Assembly: GCF_947502445.1 (NCBI RefSeq)
Contig: NZ_CANMZW010000014.1
Span: 1 to 64,000 of the forward strand
Direction of reading: 5' to 3'
Origin: an uncultured Brevibacillus sp.
GTDB taxonomy: Bacteria; Bacillota; Bacilli; Brevibacillales; Brevibacillaceae
Length of the DNA stretch: 64,000 nt
Part shown: piece after piece, positions 45,941 to 54,624 of the stretch
Numbering within the stretch: position 1 is the first letter of the stretch
How the letters are laid out: each line of letters starts with the position of its first letter
The notes under the pieces: generated by a model
Seen by the model: the letters and a program-made list of their open reading frames with translations, nothing else
Told to the model about the DNA's origin: nothing
The model's database searches: none
Made by a program: the position numbers and the translations under genes

Positions 45941-46107
45941 TGAATAACAACGGTGTAGTAAAGGGTTTGCCTAGCTGCTGTGGCTATGGTAGATCCTTTT
46001 TCTTTCAGTCGGAAATCGCTTTCAAAGTTCTAGTTGATATGGAGATAAAAATTCGTTATCATGTATTTAGCGAAGTATTTAATTCTACAAATCGAGCGGA
46101 GAGGTTT

Positions 46108-46965
46108 ATGATAGCCAAGACATTCCAACAGCTAATCAAGGAGAAATACCAAGATCTTTCTCCCGGACAAAAGAAGGTTGCAGAATTTTTAGTAACTTCG
46201 CTTGAACAGAGCGCGCTCTATACGATTTCTCAGATTGCGCGTGAAGTCGGCGTCAGTGAAACAACTGTCATTCGATTGGCTTATGCGCTGGGTTTAAACA
46301 GCTTTTCTGAGATGCAAAAAATGATTAGAGAAGAGATGCTAAGCCACAAACATCACGCTTCTCACGCGCTTTCCCCTTCAGAAGAGGAAGAAGGAAGAGT
46401 AACGAACATATTTGCTCATGCTATCCAGCATGAAAAGAAAATATTGGATTGTTTAATTGACCAAGTAAGAGAGGAGGATATCTGGAAAACAATAGAGCTA
46501 TTGATAAAAGCGGACCGAATCTTTGTTGGCGGCTTTCGGGAATCATATACTGCTGCTTACTGGCTATCCTACAAACTAAATCAGCTTCGTGATCATGTTT
46601 TCAGTTCTTCCCCAACAGGGTACAATCCAGAAACGTTATGTAATTTTACCGAAAATTCAGTTGTGTTGTTAATTTCCTTGCCGCGCTACTCAAAAGAAGC
46701 ACTGGTTTTGGCGGAACAAGCAAAAGCACAGAAGGCTACCTTAATAGCGATGACAGACCGACCTTTATCACCAATCGGGCAACTTGCCACGATTACACTC
46801 AGTACCGGAGAAAATCCCGAGATTTTTACAGATCACATCTTGGCGCTCCTTAGTCTATCAGAATTAATTGTAATGGGTATGCACGAAAAAGATCCACAAA
46901 ACATTCGGGGACGGCGGGAAAAACTCGAACAGCTGTACAACCACACGGGAATGTTTATCGAGTAA
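46108..46965 (+). CDS. MurR/RpiR-family regulator
   Basis: A 285-residue regulator. An N-terminal helix-turn-helix (LSPGQKKVAEFLV, ISQIAREVGVSETTVIRLAYALGLNSFSEMQ, about 15-65) is followed by a SIS sugar-phosphate/isomerase domain (RIFVGGFRESYTAAYWLSYKL, SLPRYSKEALVLAEQA). MurR in this family responds to MurNAc-6-phosphate. Standing between the peptide transporter and an epimerase gene, it probably controls this salvage cluster. The ATG at 46108 follows GGAGAGG and matches family N-termini; the longer frame to 45922 is not credible. Confidence 0.9.
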   Translation: MIAKTFQQLIKEKYQDLSPGQKKVAEFLVTSLEQSALYTISQIAREVGVSETTVIRLAYALGLNSFSEMQKMIREEMLSHKHHASHALSPSEEEEGRVTNIFAHAIQHEKKILDCLIDQVREEDIWKTIELLIKADRIFVGGFRESYTAAYWLSYKLNQLRDHVFSSSPTGYNPETLCNFTENSVVLLISLPRYSKEALVLAEQAKAQKATLIAMTDRPLSPIGQLATITLSTGENPEIFTDHILALLSLSELIVMGMHEKDPQNIRGRREKLEQLYNHTGMFIE

Positions 46966-46995
46966 AATAATAACTTTTGAGAATAGAGAGGGAAC

Positions 46996-48105
46996 ATGAT
47001 GAAGATTAAAAGTGTCATGGTAAGACGATTGAAATTGGATTTGGTTCACCCCTTCACTACAAGTTTGGGAACAGAAAGAGACAGGGAATTTCTTCTCGTC
47101 GAAATTCAGAATGAGGATGGCTTATCCGGATGGGCAGAATCGGTTGCAAGTGCTGACCCTTTTTATAAAGAAGAAACAGTAAAAACGAATTTGCATATCA
47201 TGGAGGATTTTCTTATCCCGATCCTTCAAAGAGAGGAAATCAGTCATCCAGATGATGTGTCGAAGCTCTTTTCACATATTCGCGGAAACTATATGGCGAA
47301 ATCGGCCCTGGAAGGTGCTATTTGGGACTTATACGCTAGAGAAAAAAATATATCCTTGGCAACTGCTTTAGGAGGAGTCAAGAAGCAGATCGAAGTAGGA
47401 GTAAGCATCGGAATCCAGGATTCTATAGATGAGACGCTACGAAAAATTGAACGCAGCCTGTCAGAAGGCTATAAACGGATTAAAATTAAAATCCGACCGG
47501 GTTGGGACGTAGAGGTAACACGTTCAGTACGCAAAGAATTCCCTACGATTCCTCTAATGGTCGATGCAAACTCTGCGTACAGCCTAGCGGATATTGATCA
47601 TTTGGCGCAACTGGACGAGTTTCAATTAATGATGATTGAGCAGCCTTTAGAACACGACGATTTGATTGATCACGCTGAGTTACAAGCGCGCATTCAAACC
47701 CCTGTTTGTTTAGATGAAAGCATCCATTCCGCAGAAGATGTACGGAAAGCGATTAAGTTGGGAAGTACAAAAGTAATCAATATCAAAATTGGTCGAGTTG
47801 GCGGACTCACAGAAGCCAAAAAAATACATGATCTATGCCAACAGCACAATATCCCTGTTTGGTGTGGAGGAATGCTCGAGTCCGGAATTGGAAGGGCACA
47901 TAATATTGCCATGACTTCCCTGCCTAATTTTACGTTGCCTGGAGATACGGCGGCTTCCTCTAACTATTGGCATGCCGATATTATTAACCCGGAAGTCACC
48001 GTAGACAAAGGAATCATAACTGTTCCAGATGGGGTTGGTATCGGCTACATACCGGATATGAACAGAATAAAAGCCGTTACTATAGAAGAGAAGGTTTATG
48101 GTTAA
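46996..48105 (+). CDS. enolase-superfamily epimerase/racemase (MenC/NSAR or dipeptide epimerase)
   Basis: A 369-residue muconate-lactonising-type enzyme. The K-x-K acid/base pair is in RIKIKIRPGWD. Metal ligands follow in MVDANSAY, IEQPL and LDESI, and the second Lys in VINIKIGRVGG. Overall it is closest in feel to the N-succinyl-amino-acid racemase/o-succinylbenzoate synthase (MenC type 2) branch, but the context suggests an L-Ala-D/L-Glu type role in wall peptide use. No other men genes are nearby. It starts 31 bp after the RpiR gene. Confidence 0.85.
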   Translation: MMKIKSVMVRRLKLDLVHPFTTSLGTERDREFLLVEIQNEDGLSGWAESVASADPFYKEETVKTNLHIMEDFLIPILQREEISHPDDVSKLFSHIRGNYMAKSALEGAIWDLYAREKNISLATALGGVKKQIEVGVSIGIQDSIDETLRKIERSLSEGYKRIKIKIRPGWDVEVTRSVRKEFPTIPLMVDANSAYSLADIDHLAQLDEFQLMMIEQPLEHDDLIDHAELQARIQTPVCLDESIHSAEDVRKAIKLGSTKVINIKIGRVGGLTEAKKIHDLCQQHNIPVWCGGMLESGIGRAHNIAMTSLPNFTLPGDTAASSNYWHADIINPEVTVDKGIITVPDGVGIGYIPDMNRIKAVTIEEKVYG

Positions 48106-48221
48106 GTAGTATTCTTGACTAGCTTCTTTAACAATTGCCAGGGAAAAACTGTCACGTCCAGGCCATTACTAAGTTGTATCCATTTTTATACGCAACCTAA
48201 TCCCGAGAGGAGTTAAGAAAA

Positions 48222-49310
48222 ATGGAACTACAACGCAATTCGAAAGACTTGCAATCCTCTCAGCTTGATGAGCTATTTACGACTTTGGCAGATCATAAGA
48301 AATTCAATGGAAACATCATGGTGCTTGATAAAGGCGTTCCCATTTACACGGGTTCATTCGGATTCGCTCAGCTGTTTCCTTCTACGATGTTGACTACCGA
48401 TTCAGTTTTTGAGCTTGCGTCCGTTTCCAAAGCCTTTACAGCGATGGGCATCATGATTTTGCAAGAACAGGGAAAACTCAGCTACGAGGATCCCATCGAA
48501 AAATTCCTTCCTGATTTTCCGTATGCAGATATTTCTGTACAGAATCTGCTGACGCATACGTCCGGGTTGCCGGATTACATGGATTTATTTGAGCAATACT
48601 GGGACAGGTCCAAAATTGCTGCGAGCCATGATATTCTTGAACAGCTCAAGCTTCATAAACCTGATGTCTATTTTCGGCCGAATGAAAAATATGAATATAG
48701 CAATACCGGATATGTGTTACTCGCCTTAATCATCGAGCAAGCGTCGGGAACAAGCTTTGCTGAATTTATGGAGCAACGTATTTTTCATCCGCTTGAGATG
48801 GAGAAGACGCGCGTATACAACAGGAGATATTCTCTGGAGTTAATTGACAATTACGCTTTTGGATACGTTTATTCCGAGCATTTGGATAAATATTGCTTGC
48901 CAGACGAATCAGCAGAGCATGACTTTGTGTTTTATCTGGATGGGATTCAGGGAGATGGAGTTGTTAATTCAACGCTCGAAGACTTGAGAAAATGGGATAG
49001 GGCCTTATATACAGAAAAGCTGGTAAGCAAAGAGACCCTAGAAAAAGCCTTTTCGCCTGTTCTCTTGGCAGATCATCAATCCTATGATTACGGGTATGGC
49101 TGGAGGATTCGCAATGAGCCCGGGGTAGGAAAGGTTGTTTGCCACGGAGGTGGCTGGCCAGGATATCAAACCTGGTTAGGCCGTTATATCGATAAAGATA
49201 AAACACTGATTTATCTTTCAAATATGGAACAGGACCAAGTACGGACACAAGCGACTATTGAAGCTGTAGAGAATATTCTTTTTAATCGGCCCTATCAGAT
49301 TCCGGAGTAA
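48222..49310 (+). CDS. serine hydrolase, class C beta-lactamase fold
   Basis: The 362-residue paralogue of the gene at 38448-39500: SVSK in LASVSKAFTA, YSN in EYSNTGYVLL and HGGGWPGYQTW. No signal peptide. It closes the salvage cluster, so two related hydrolases flank the transporter and regulator. Ribosome site GAGAGGAG. A terminator follows at 49340. Confidence 0.88.
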   Translation: MELQRNSKDLQSSQLDELFTTLADHKKFNGNIMVLDKGVPIYTGSFGFAQLFPSTMLTTDSVFELASVSKAFTAMGIMILQEQGKLSYEDPIEKFLPDFPYADISVQNLLTHTSGLPDYMDLFEQYWDRSKIAASHDILEQLKLHKPDVYFRPNEKYEYSNTGYVLLALIIEQASGTSFAEFMEQRIFHPLEMEKTRVYNRRYSLELIDNYAFGYVYSEHLDKYCLPDESAEHDFVFYLDGIQGDGVVNSTLEDLRKWDRALYTEKLVSKETLEKAFSPVLLADHQSYDYGYGWRIRNEPGVGKVVCHGGGWPGYQTWLGRYIDKDKTLIYLSNMEQDQVRTQATIEAVENILFNRPYQIPE

Positions 49311-49339
49311 GCAAAGCAAACCATTATTTCTTTAAGCAT

Positions 49340-49366
49340 AGCCGGAGAATCCGGCTTATTTTCTTT
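49340..49366 (+). terminator. terminator after the second serine hydrolase
   Basis: GCCGGA-GAA-TCCGGC followed by TTATTTTCTTT. Confidence 0.75.
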
Positions 49367-49396
49367 CAGAAACGGTATGTAACCGGCACAGGTATG

Positions 49397-49915
49397 CTAT
49401 TTCACTCTCATGACCATATAATGCCATGTCTTTTCATGAAACAGCAGGTGCCGTATGAAGCTATTTTTCTGTAGCTGCGACTGAAAGGAAAGCTCCTCAT
49501 ATAGACGCTTAGCTCGAGGATTGCTACCAGAGACGAACAAACTAAGCTTATCCAGACGAGAATCAGACTGAACTGGCTTTGGCTTATACTCTAACGAATG
49601 TAGTCCCAGCAACATTTTATAAAGGTTCCACTTACCAAAGACACGAAAGCTCTCCCACGAGCGAAGCATTGATTGCTGCTTCATATGGGAGCCATTATCC
49701 CATTTGATAGATATCGATCCTACGACTTTCCCATCCTGTATGGCAACCATTCTTTGGGTTGCCGGTTCATTTGGAAATTGGACAAATAGCTTTTCGAAAA
49801 AGAGGGAGAGCTCATCATCATTCATTTTTGTGAGGGTTTGAAATTTACCTCGAAACCCATGGACGAGCAATCGGCTGACCTGGGCATTGTATCTTGGGTG
49901 CATGGATTCTGGACC
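49397..49915 (-). pseudogene. GNAT acetyltransferase lacking its acetyl-CoA site
   Basis: The N-terminal part (VSRLLVHGFRGKFQTL, MVAIQDGKVVGSISIKW, GKWNLYKMLLGLHSLEYKP) and the C-terminal part (RLDKLSLFVSGSNPRAKRLYEELSF) are clearly GNAT. Between them the beta4-alpha3 segment with R/Q-x-x-G-x-G is missing, the chain going from EYKPKPVQ to SDSRLDK. The 5' end is joined, one frame off, to the helix-turn-helix of a MerR gene at about 49915. Both features argue for a dead gene shaped by two deletions. Confidence 0.65.
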
Positions 49916-50103
49916 GACACTCCCAATCTGCGAAGCAACAGAATATGTGCGAGCTGGTAAACTTGATCCATGCTGTACATGCGATACTGATTGTTGTCGA
50001 TGTAAGCAGGCAGAAGGACTTCTTTCTCCTCAAAATAACGAATTTGATGAACAGACACGTTCATAAGCTTTGCTAATTCACTAATCGTAATTTCACTTTT
50101 CAT
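49916..50103 (-). pseudogene. MerR-family regulator, DNA-binding domain only
   Basis: From the ATG at 50103 (ribosome site AGGAGT) the frame encodes a standard MerR helix-turn-helix (ITISELAKLMNVSVHQIRYFEE to LLLRRLGVS, about 63 residues). It then runs into GNAT sequence in the wrong frame, ending at 49822 after about 30 meaningless codons. The coiled-coil and effector domain are gone. Its autoregulatory-type promoter (P4) is intact. Confidence 0.7.
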
Positions 50104-50143
50104 TGTTGTTACTCCTATGGTTGTTGTGTAATCGGATATCCCA

Positions 50144-50174
50144 ACAGTACACCTTAGGTCATACCTAAGGTCAA
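50144..50174 (-). promoter_or_regulatory. MerR-type promoter P4
   Basis: On the minus strand: TTGACC, 19-bp spacer, TACTGT. The spacer contains a perfect dyad, arms ACCTTAGGT and ACCTAAGGT three bases apart (50151-50171). It is 41 bases before the truncated MerR gene. Confidence 0.7.
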
Positions 50175-50322
50175 GTAGTTCGTTCAAAGAAATAGGGACT
50201 TCGAGATTCTTCAAAATGGCTGAGCGGTAGAGGTAGCGTTTTTTTGTTCTTGCAACTTTCATGGGTTATATTGTAGCCTATATGAAAACTTCTCTGTCAC
50301 TCAACTCTCATCTAGAACGAAG

Positions 50323-51165
50323 GTGATTCTTATTTATACGATTGGTGAATTTGCAAAAATTACTAAGGTCTCTCCCAGAATGTTAAGGCATTATGACAAG
50401 ATTGAATTGTTAAAGCCTAGCTTTATCGAACAAAATGGGTACAGATATTATAGCGACGAGGAAATACAGAAAATTTCCATGATAAAGCAATTCAGAAGAT
50501 ATGGCTTTTCGTTAGAAGAAATCAAGTCTGTACTAGGTAAAAATGATGCGGAATATACAAAAAAGACGCTGCAACTCAAGATTGATTACTTGCAACAGTC
50601 CGCAACAGAACATCATTATTTAATACTAGAGCTCGAAAATCAAATTAGAGCGACGTCTGGCGAAGATACAGTCTTTCAACCGAAACAAACCTTTGATATC
50701 GTAATCGGGCATCGCAGCGAATTTTTAGCGTTATGTCAAAGAAGACGAACGAATGAAGCTGCAATGGATCAAATGATCATAGAACTCTATGAAATACTTG
50801 AAACAAGCCATTTGGTAATGACGGGAACGCATATGACGATCTTTCATGTAACCAATTCCGTGTATGATCCTGAGGATGCAGATATCGAAGTATGTATTCC
50901 AGTAAATGCTGTATTTAAAAGGGGAGCGTTTTATACCAGAATAATCGAAGGTGGATTGTATATGAGCACAATTTATATTGGCAGTTATGAGGATATTAAT
51001 CGACCTTACCAAGCGCTCATTGCATGGGCAAAACAGAATAACTATTCTATTATTGGGCCATCTGTAGAGCGGTACTATCGAGATTGTGGAGAAACGAGCA
51101 ATCAATCTGAATACGTCACTGAAATATGCATTCCGATTGCAAGTTACTCAAATATTGGTACATAA
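50323..51165 (+). CDS. MerR-family regulator with GyrI-like effector domain
   Basis: A 280-residue protein. The N-terminal MerR winged helix (YTIGEFAKITKVSPRMLRHYDKIELLKP, YRYYSDEEIQKISMIKQFRRYGFSLEEI) is followed by a linker coiled coil (about 80-110) and a C-terminal GyrI/BmrR-like ligand domain. Such proteins twist over-long promoter spacers when bound to a drug-like effector. The usual start codon before YTIGEF is ATT here; a GTG three codons upstream restores a legal start. Promoter P3 and a GNAT gene lie just downstream. Confidence 0.88.
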   Translation: MILIYTIGEFAKITKVSPRMLRHYDKIELLKPSFIEQNGYRYYSDEEIQKISMIKQFRRYGFSLEEIKSVLGKNDAEYTKKTLQLKIDYLQQSATEHHYLILELENQIRATSGEDTVFQPKQTFDIVIGHRSEFLALCQRRRTNEAAMDQMIIELYEILETSHLVMTGTHMTIFHVTNSVYDPEDADIEVCIPVNAVFKRGAFYTRIIEGGLYMSTIYIGSYEDINRPYQALIAWAKQNNYSIIGPSVERYYRDCGETSNQSEYVTEICIPIASYSNIGT

Positions 51166-51198
51166 AGTGAAACGTGTTGATCATACATTAAAAATTGC

Positions 51199-51226
51199 AG
51201 TGGATTTATGATCCACCATATTTTTT
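51199..51226 (+). terminator. terminator after the MerR gene
   Basis: GTGGAT-TTATG-ATCCAC followed by CATATTTTTT. Confidence 0.75.
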
Positions 51227-51358
51227 ATAGTTATTAACGACATAAAAGGTATGTAATATCAATTGTGTGATGTTTGAAGTTCCTGGAGATCCCCTCTGGG
51301 ACATCTGAAGGTGCGCTGGCAAAATTCAGCGCTATGAATGGGATTAGTAGGAAAGATG

Positions 51359-51389
51359 TTGACCTTGACACCATGTTAAGGTATAGAAT
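51359..51389 (+). promoter_or_regulatory. MerR-type promoter P3
   Basis: TTGACC, 19-bp spacer, TAGAAT. Dyad arms are ACCTTGACA and TGTTAAGGT, three bases apart (51362-51382), nearly the same as in P1 and P2. It is 88 bases before the GNAT gene and follows a complete MerR gene. Confidence 0.75.
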
Positions 51390-51477
51390 GTGTTTTACAT
51401 TTGAAGAAGAAGAATATTGTAAGCTGAAGCCCTCCTTCGTTGTAAATAGTACATCAAGATACTAGGAAGTGAACAGA

Positions 51478-52248
51478 ATGACGAACCAACCAAGTAGAGT
51501 AACCAATACGCCTGTATTTTCACAAACAATCACTGACTTTTGGCGGGCATCATTTTTGAACGGAGACGTCCTTTTTAGCGATGAATCCTTTACTCTCACT
51601 ATCAATCCTGATCTTGACGAAGATAGACGGGTCATGGTGCTGGAAACCTCTGACGGTCGGGTTATATCAGTCCTTACCCCTGCACTGGCAGAGAAGGCAG
51701 GGCTTCATCACCTTCAAGTCCTGTCTGAAGCGATCTTTCGTCAAAAGTTGAATGACGTAGGAATCACTTTGCACGGCGCAGATTATCTTTTTTATTTTTC
51801 AAAAGCGGATAAGATCGAATTGCTGCAAGAAAACCTCGTAGGTGACGTGCGCCGGTTAACAGAGCAAGATGATATTGTTTTCTCCGAGTTCCAGTCCTCT
51901 GCCTCGGAACAAGACCTGGATGACGCTCAAGTAGAATTGGATCATTGGACGGTGTTCGGCTCTTTCGAGCATAACCGCCTAGTAAGCGCCGCGAGTATGT
52001 ACCCTTGGGAGGACGACTTGCAAATTGCAGATCTTGGCGTATTGACTCTATCGTCTTTTAGAGGAAAAGGTCACGCTCGGAAAGTAGTGCGCTCTCTTTG
52101 CAAATATGCCTATGGTCAAGGATATGAGCCCCAATACCGTTGCCAAATCGATAACGATGCGTCTACATTGCTGGCAAAAGCGGTCGGTTTGACGTTGTTT
52201 GGAAAGTGGGAAGTGATTTCGCCAGACTCTACTGACAGAGAGTATTAA
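51478..52248 (+). CDS. GNAT-family N-acetyltransferase
   Basis: A 256-residue protein. The acetyl-CoA site is in the C-terminal third: IADLGVLTLSSFRGKGHARKVVRSLCKYAYGQGYEP (R-G-K-G-H-A). The N-terminal two thirds resemble the FR47-like/GNAT proteins with a lid domain (LTPALAEKAGLHHL). Substrate unknown. The ATG at 51478 has GGAAGTG at the right distance; the GTG three codons before does not. Probably driven by P3. Confidence 0.85.
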   Translation: MTNQPSRVTNTPVFSQTITDFWRASFLNGDVLFSDESFTLTINPDLDEDRRVMVLETSDGRVISVLTPALAEKAGLHHLQVLSEAIFRQKLNDVGITLHGADYLFYFSKADKIELLQENLVGDVRRLTEQDDIVFSEFQSSASEQDLDDAQVELDHWTVFGSFEHNRLVSAASMYPWEDDLQIADLGVLTLSSFRGKGHARKVVRSLCKYAYGQGYEPQYRCQIDNDASTLLAKAVGLTLFGKWEVISPDSTDREY

Positions 52249-52289
52249 GTTTATTTAGTCAAATCATGAATCGATCTGGAGGTGTTTTT

Positions 52290-54341
52290 ATGAAGAAAAA
52301 GCAGTCTAGTGTGTTATTCGTTGCACTTGCATTGACTCTGATGGCACCAACCGGAGCAATGGCTTCCAATGTCGCTCCTGCAGTTACTGCAAACCAAGGA
52401 TTGGGGAAAACTGCTGCCGAGAAGGCCGAATTGCTACTCGAATCCACAGAAACGTTTAGTGTTCAATATGCACTGATCGACAACGGTAAAATCACAATTT
52501 CTGGACAGACTGGCAAGAACGATAAGCCACTGACCAACGATACGATCTACGGAATCGGTTCGGTCAGCAAAGTATTTGGGGCAGTGGCCGTCATGAAATT
52601 GGTAGATGAAGGGAAAATCGATCTGGATACTCCCTTGGTCCAGTACATAACCGATTTCAAAATGAAGGACGAACGATATAAGCGAATTACTCCACGCATG
52701 CTGTTGAACCATTCCTCTGGCCTGCGAGGTACTGGATCGCCGAACGATTCTTTATTCGCGGATAATGATCCTTACGCACATGATACGATTCTGCAGACGT
52801 TGTCCGACCAGACCTTGAAATCGGACCCGGGAGCATTCTCGGTATATTGCAATAGCGGCTTTACACTTGCCGAGATTCTCGTTGAAAGAGTAAGCGGCAT
52901 GAGCTTTACCACATTTATACATCAAAATTTCACAGACCCATTGAAGATGAATCATACAAAAACACCGCTTGATGATTACAAAGGGAGCAAGCTCGCCGCG
53001 TTGTATGTTCCGGATTACGAAAAGCAGCTTCCGATTAGTTTTGTTAATGTTATCGCAGAAGGAGGAATCAATTCTACGGCAGAAGATATGGTAAAATTCT
53101 CGCAACTGTTTACAGGGCAGGCAGACCATATCCTCACTGACAAAACGGTACGGGCGATGGAACAGGAAGAATACAAAAAAGGCATTTGGCCGGAAGATGT
53201 TGATGATAGTAACAATTATGGCTTGGGCTGGGACAGTGTGAAGCTATACCCATTCAATGATTATGGAATAAAGGGTTTGGCCAAAGGCGGGGACCTGTCT
53301 GTGTATTCTGCATCACTTGTTGTCCTTCCTGAGAAAAAGATGGCAGCTGCTGTGTTATCATCTGGCGGGAGCAGTGGCACAAATCAACTGCTCGCAAGCG
53401 AATTGCTGCTGCTAGCGCTCAAGGAAAAGGGCGAAATCAAGAGCATTAAGCCAGACAAATCATTCGGTAAGCCTGTAAAGGCAAAAATACCCCAGAATGT
53501 ATTGAAGCAAGCAGGCTATTACGCTACTAATGATACGCAATTCCATGTAGAGATCACAAAAGACGGAGAACTGTTCCTTCCAGATGATCCGGAAACCAAG
53601 TACATCTATACTGCGGATGGAAGCTTTGTGAATGAGGACGGAACTTCCAAGGTCAGCTTCGTTACGGAGAAGAATGGACGTACGTATTTGTGGAAGAGAA
53701 CCTACGAGGGATTGCCGGGTTTAGGGCAAGGAGCAATGTCAGAGTATGCGGCAGAAAAGCTGGAAAACAACAAGCTCTCGAAGGAGACTGCCGCAGCTTG
53801 GGCAAAACGGGAAGGCACGAAGTACTATCTCGTAAACGAGAAATTCAGCTCCGAAATGTATTTCTTTGAGAAACCAGCTATTGAAGTCAGCCTCGCAGAC
53901 GGTCTGCCGGGATATTGGCAGGACAAAAAGATTACAGGACCGAACACAGCGACAAGTCAGATCCAGATTCCAGGATTGGCAGGCCGTGATACGGTTGAAG
54001 CCCAGTTCTACACCGAAAAGGGCATCGAGTATGTAAAGCTGAACGCGTCCTTATTAGTGAGCGAGGCGAATATAAAACCGATCCATGCAGGAAATCAGTC
54101 CAAAGTAACAGTGCCAGCGAACGGGCATGCCCAATGGTATACCATCCCCGAAGCAATAGCAGGCAAAACGATGACGGTCAATTTGCCTAAGAAAGGTGCT
54201 TTCGCTGTATTTGATGAAGAAGGAGAACGCCCACTCATTCATAGTATCGTCAACGGCAACAACAAAGTGATTCTGCCCAACAGTGGAACGATTGTATTTG
54301 TCGGCTCTCCAGAGTCGGAATTTACGATAACGATTAAATAG
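52290..54341 (+). CDS. secreted serine hydrolase (class C beta-lactamase fold) with C-terminal extension
   Basis: A 683-residue exported protein. The signal peptide (KKKQSSVLFVALALTLMAP, cleavage after AMA) is followed by a serine-hydrolase domain with SVSK (GIGSVSKVFGAVA), YCN (Tyr-x-Asn, in VYCNSGFTLAE) and KGG (LAKGGDLSVYS). After about residue 390, some 290 residues of beta-rich sequence form an extra region, ending in a short strand-rich repeat-like domain. Putatively a DD-peptidase or esterase at the cell surface. GGAGGTG fixes the start at 52290. No operon partner. Confidence 0.87.
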   Translation: MKKKQSSVLFVALALTLMAPTGAMASNVAPAVTANQGLGKTAAEKAELLLESTETFSVQYALIDNGKITISGQTGKNDKPLTNDTIYGIGSVSKVFGAVAVMKLVDEGKIDLDTPLVQYITDFKMKDERYKRITPRMLLNHSSGLRGTGSPNDSLFADNDPYAHDTILQTLSDQTLKSDPGAFSVYCNSGFTLAEILVERVSGMSFTTFIHQNFTDPLKMNHTKTPLDDYKGSKLAALYVPDYEKQLPISFVNVIAEGGINSTAEDMVKFSQLFTGQADHILTDKTVRAMEQEEYKKGIWPEDVDDSNNYGLGWDSVKLYPFNDYGIKGLAKGGDLSVYSASLVVLPEKKMAAAVLSSGGSSGTNQLLASELLLLALKEKGEIKSIKPDKSFGKPVKAKIPQNVLKQAGYYATNDTQFHVEITKDGELFLPDDPETKYIYTADGSFVNEDGTSKVSFVTEKNGRTYLWKRTYEGLPGLGQGAMSEYAAEKLENNKLSKETAAAWAKREGTKYYLVNEKFSSEMYFFEKPAIEVSLADGLPGYWQDKKITGPNTATSQIQIPGLAGRDTVEAQFYTEKGIEYVKLNASLLVSEANIKPIHAGNQSKVTVPANGHAQWYTIPEAIAGKTMTVNLPKKGAFAVFDEEGERPLIHSIVNGNNKVILPNSGTIVFVGSPESEFTITIK

Positions 54342-54398
54342 GCTTGTACCTCAAGTGGGGTATTTGACATATGTCACGACTAAAAATAATAAATGATC

Positions 54399-54436
54399 AC
54401 CGCTCACTTCCATAATGGATTGATGGGCGGTTTTTT
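54399..54436 (+). terminator. terminator after the secreted hydrolase
   Basis: ACCGCTCA...TGGGCGGT stem with T6. Another small CCCCC/GGGGG stem lies at about 54520-54534. Confidence 0.65.
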
Positions 54437-54624
54437 CTTTATGTTCCACCGTCTCTTTTAGAAAACCTCTACAATTCACATTTGGTACCGGAATTCCCCC
54501 ATAACGAATATGGAATCACCCCCACTTAGGGGGGCGATTATTTTCACATTCTTCCGTAAAATTAAAGCATGTCACTTTCCGTTTTTGGACTATTTGGGCT
54601 AATTCTTTCAAAGGAGGTGGCGTC

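Larger units (their letters stand above)
51166..51477. other. intergenic region with terminator and promoter P3
   Basis: Holds the hairpin at 51199-51226 and the MerR-type promoter at 51359-51389. The ORF at 51274-51465 overlaps P3, has no ribosome site and is not credited. Confidence 0.6.

Noticed and set aside
51274..51465. 63-codon plus-strand ORF
   Set aside because: Contains the MerR-type promoter P3 and starts at TTG without a ribosome site.
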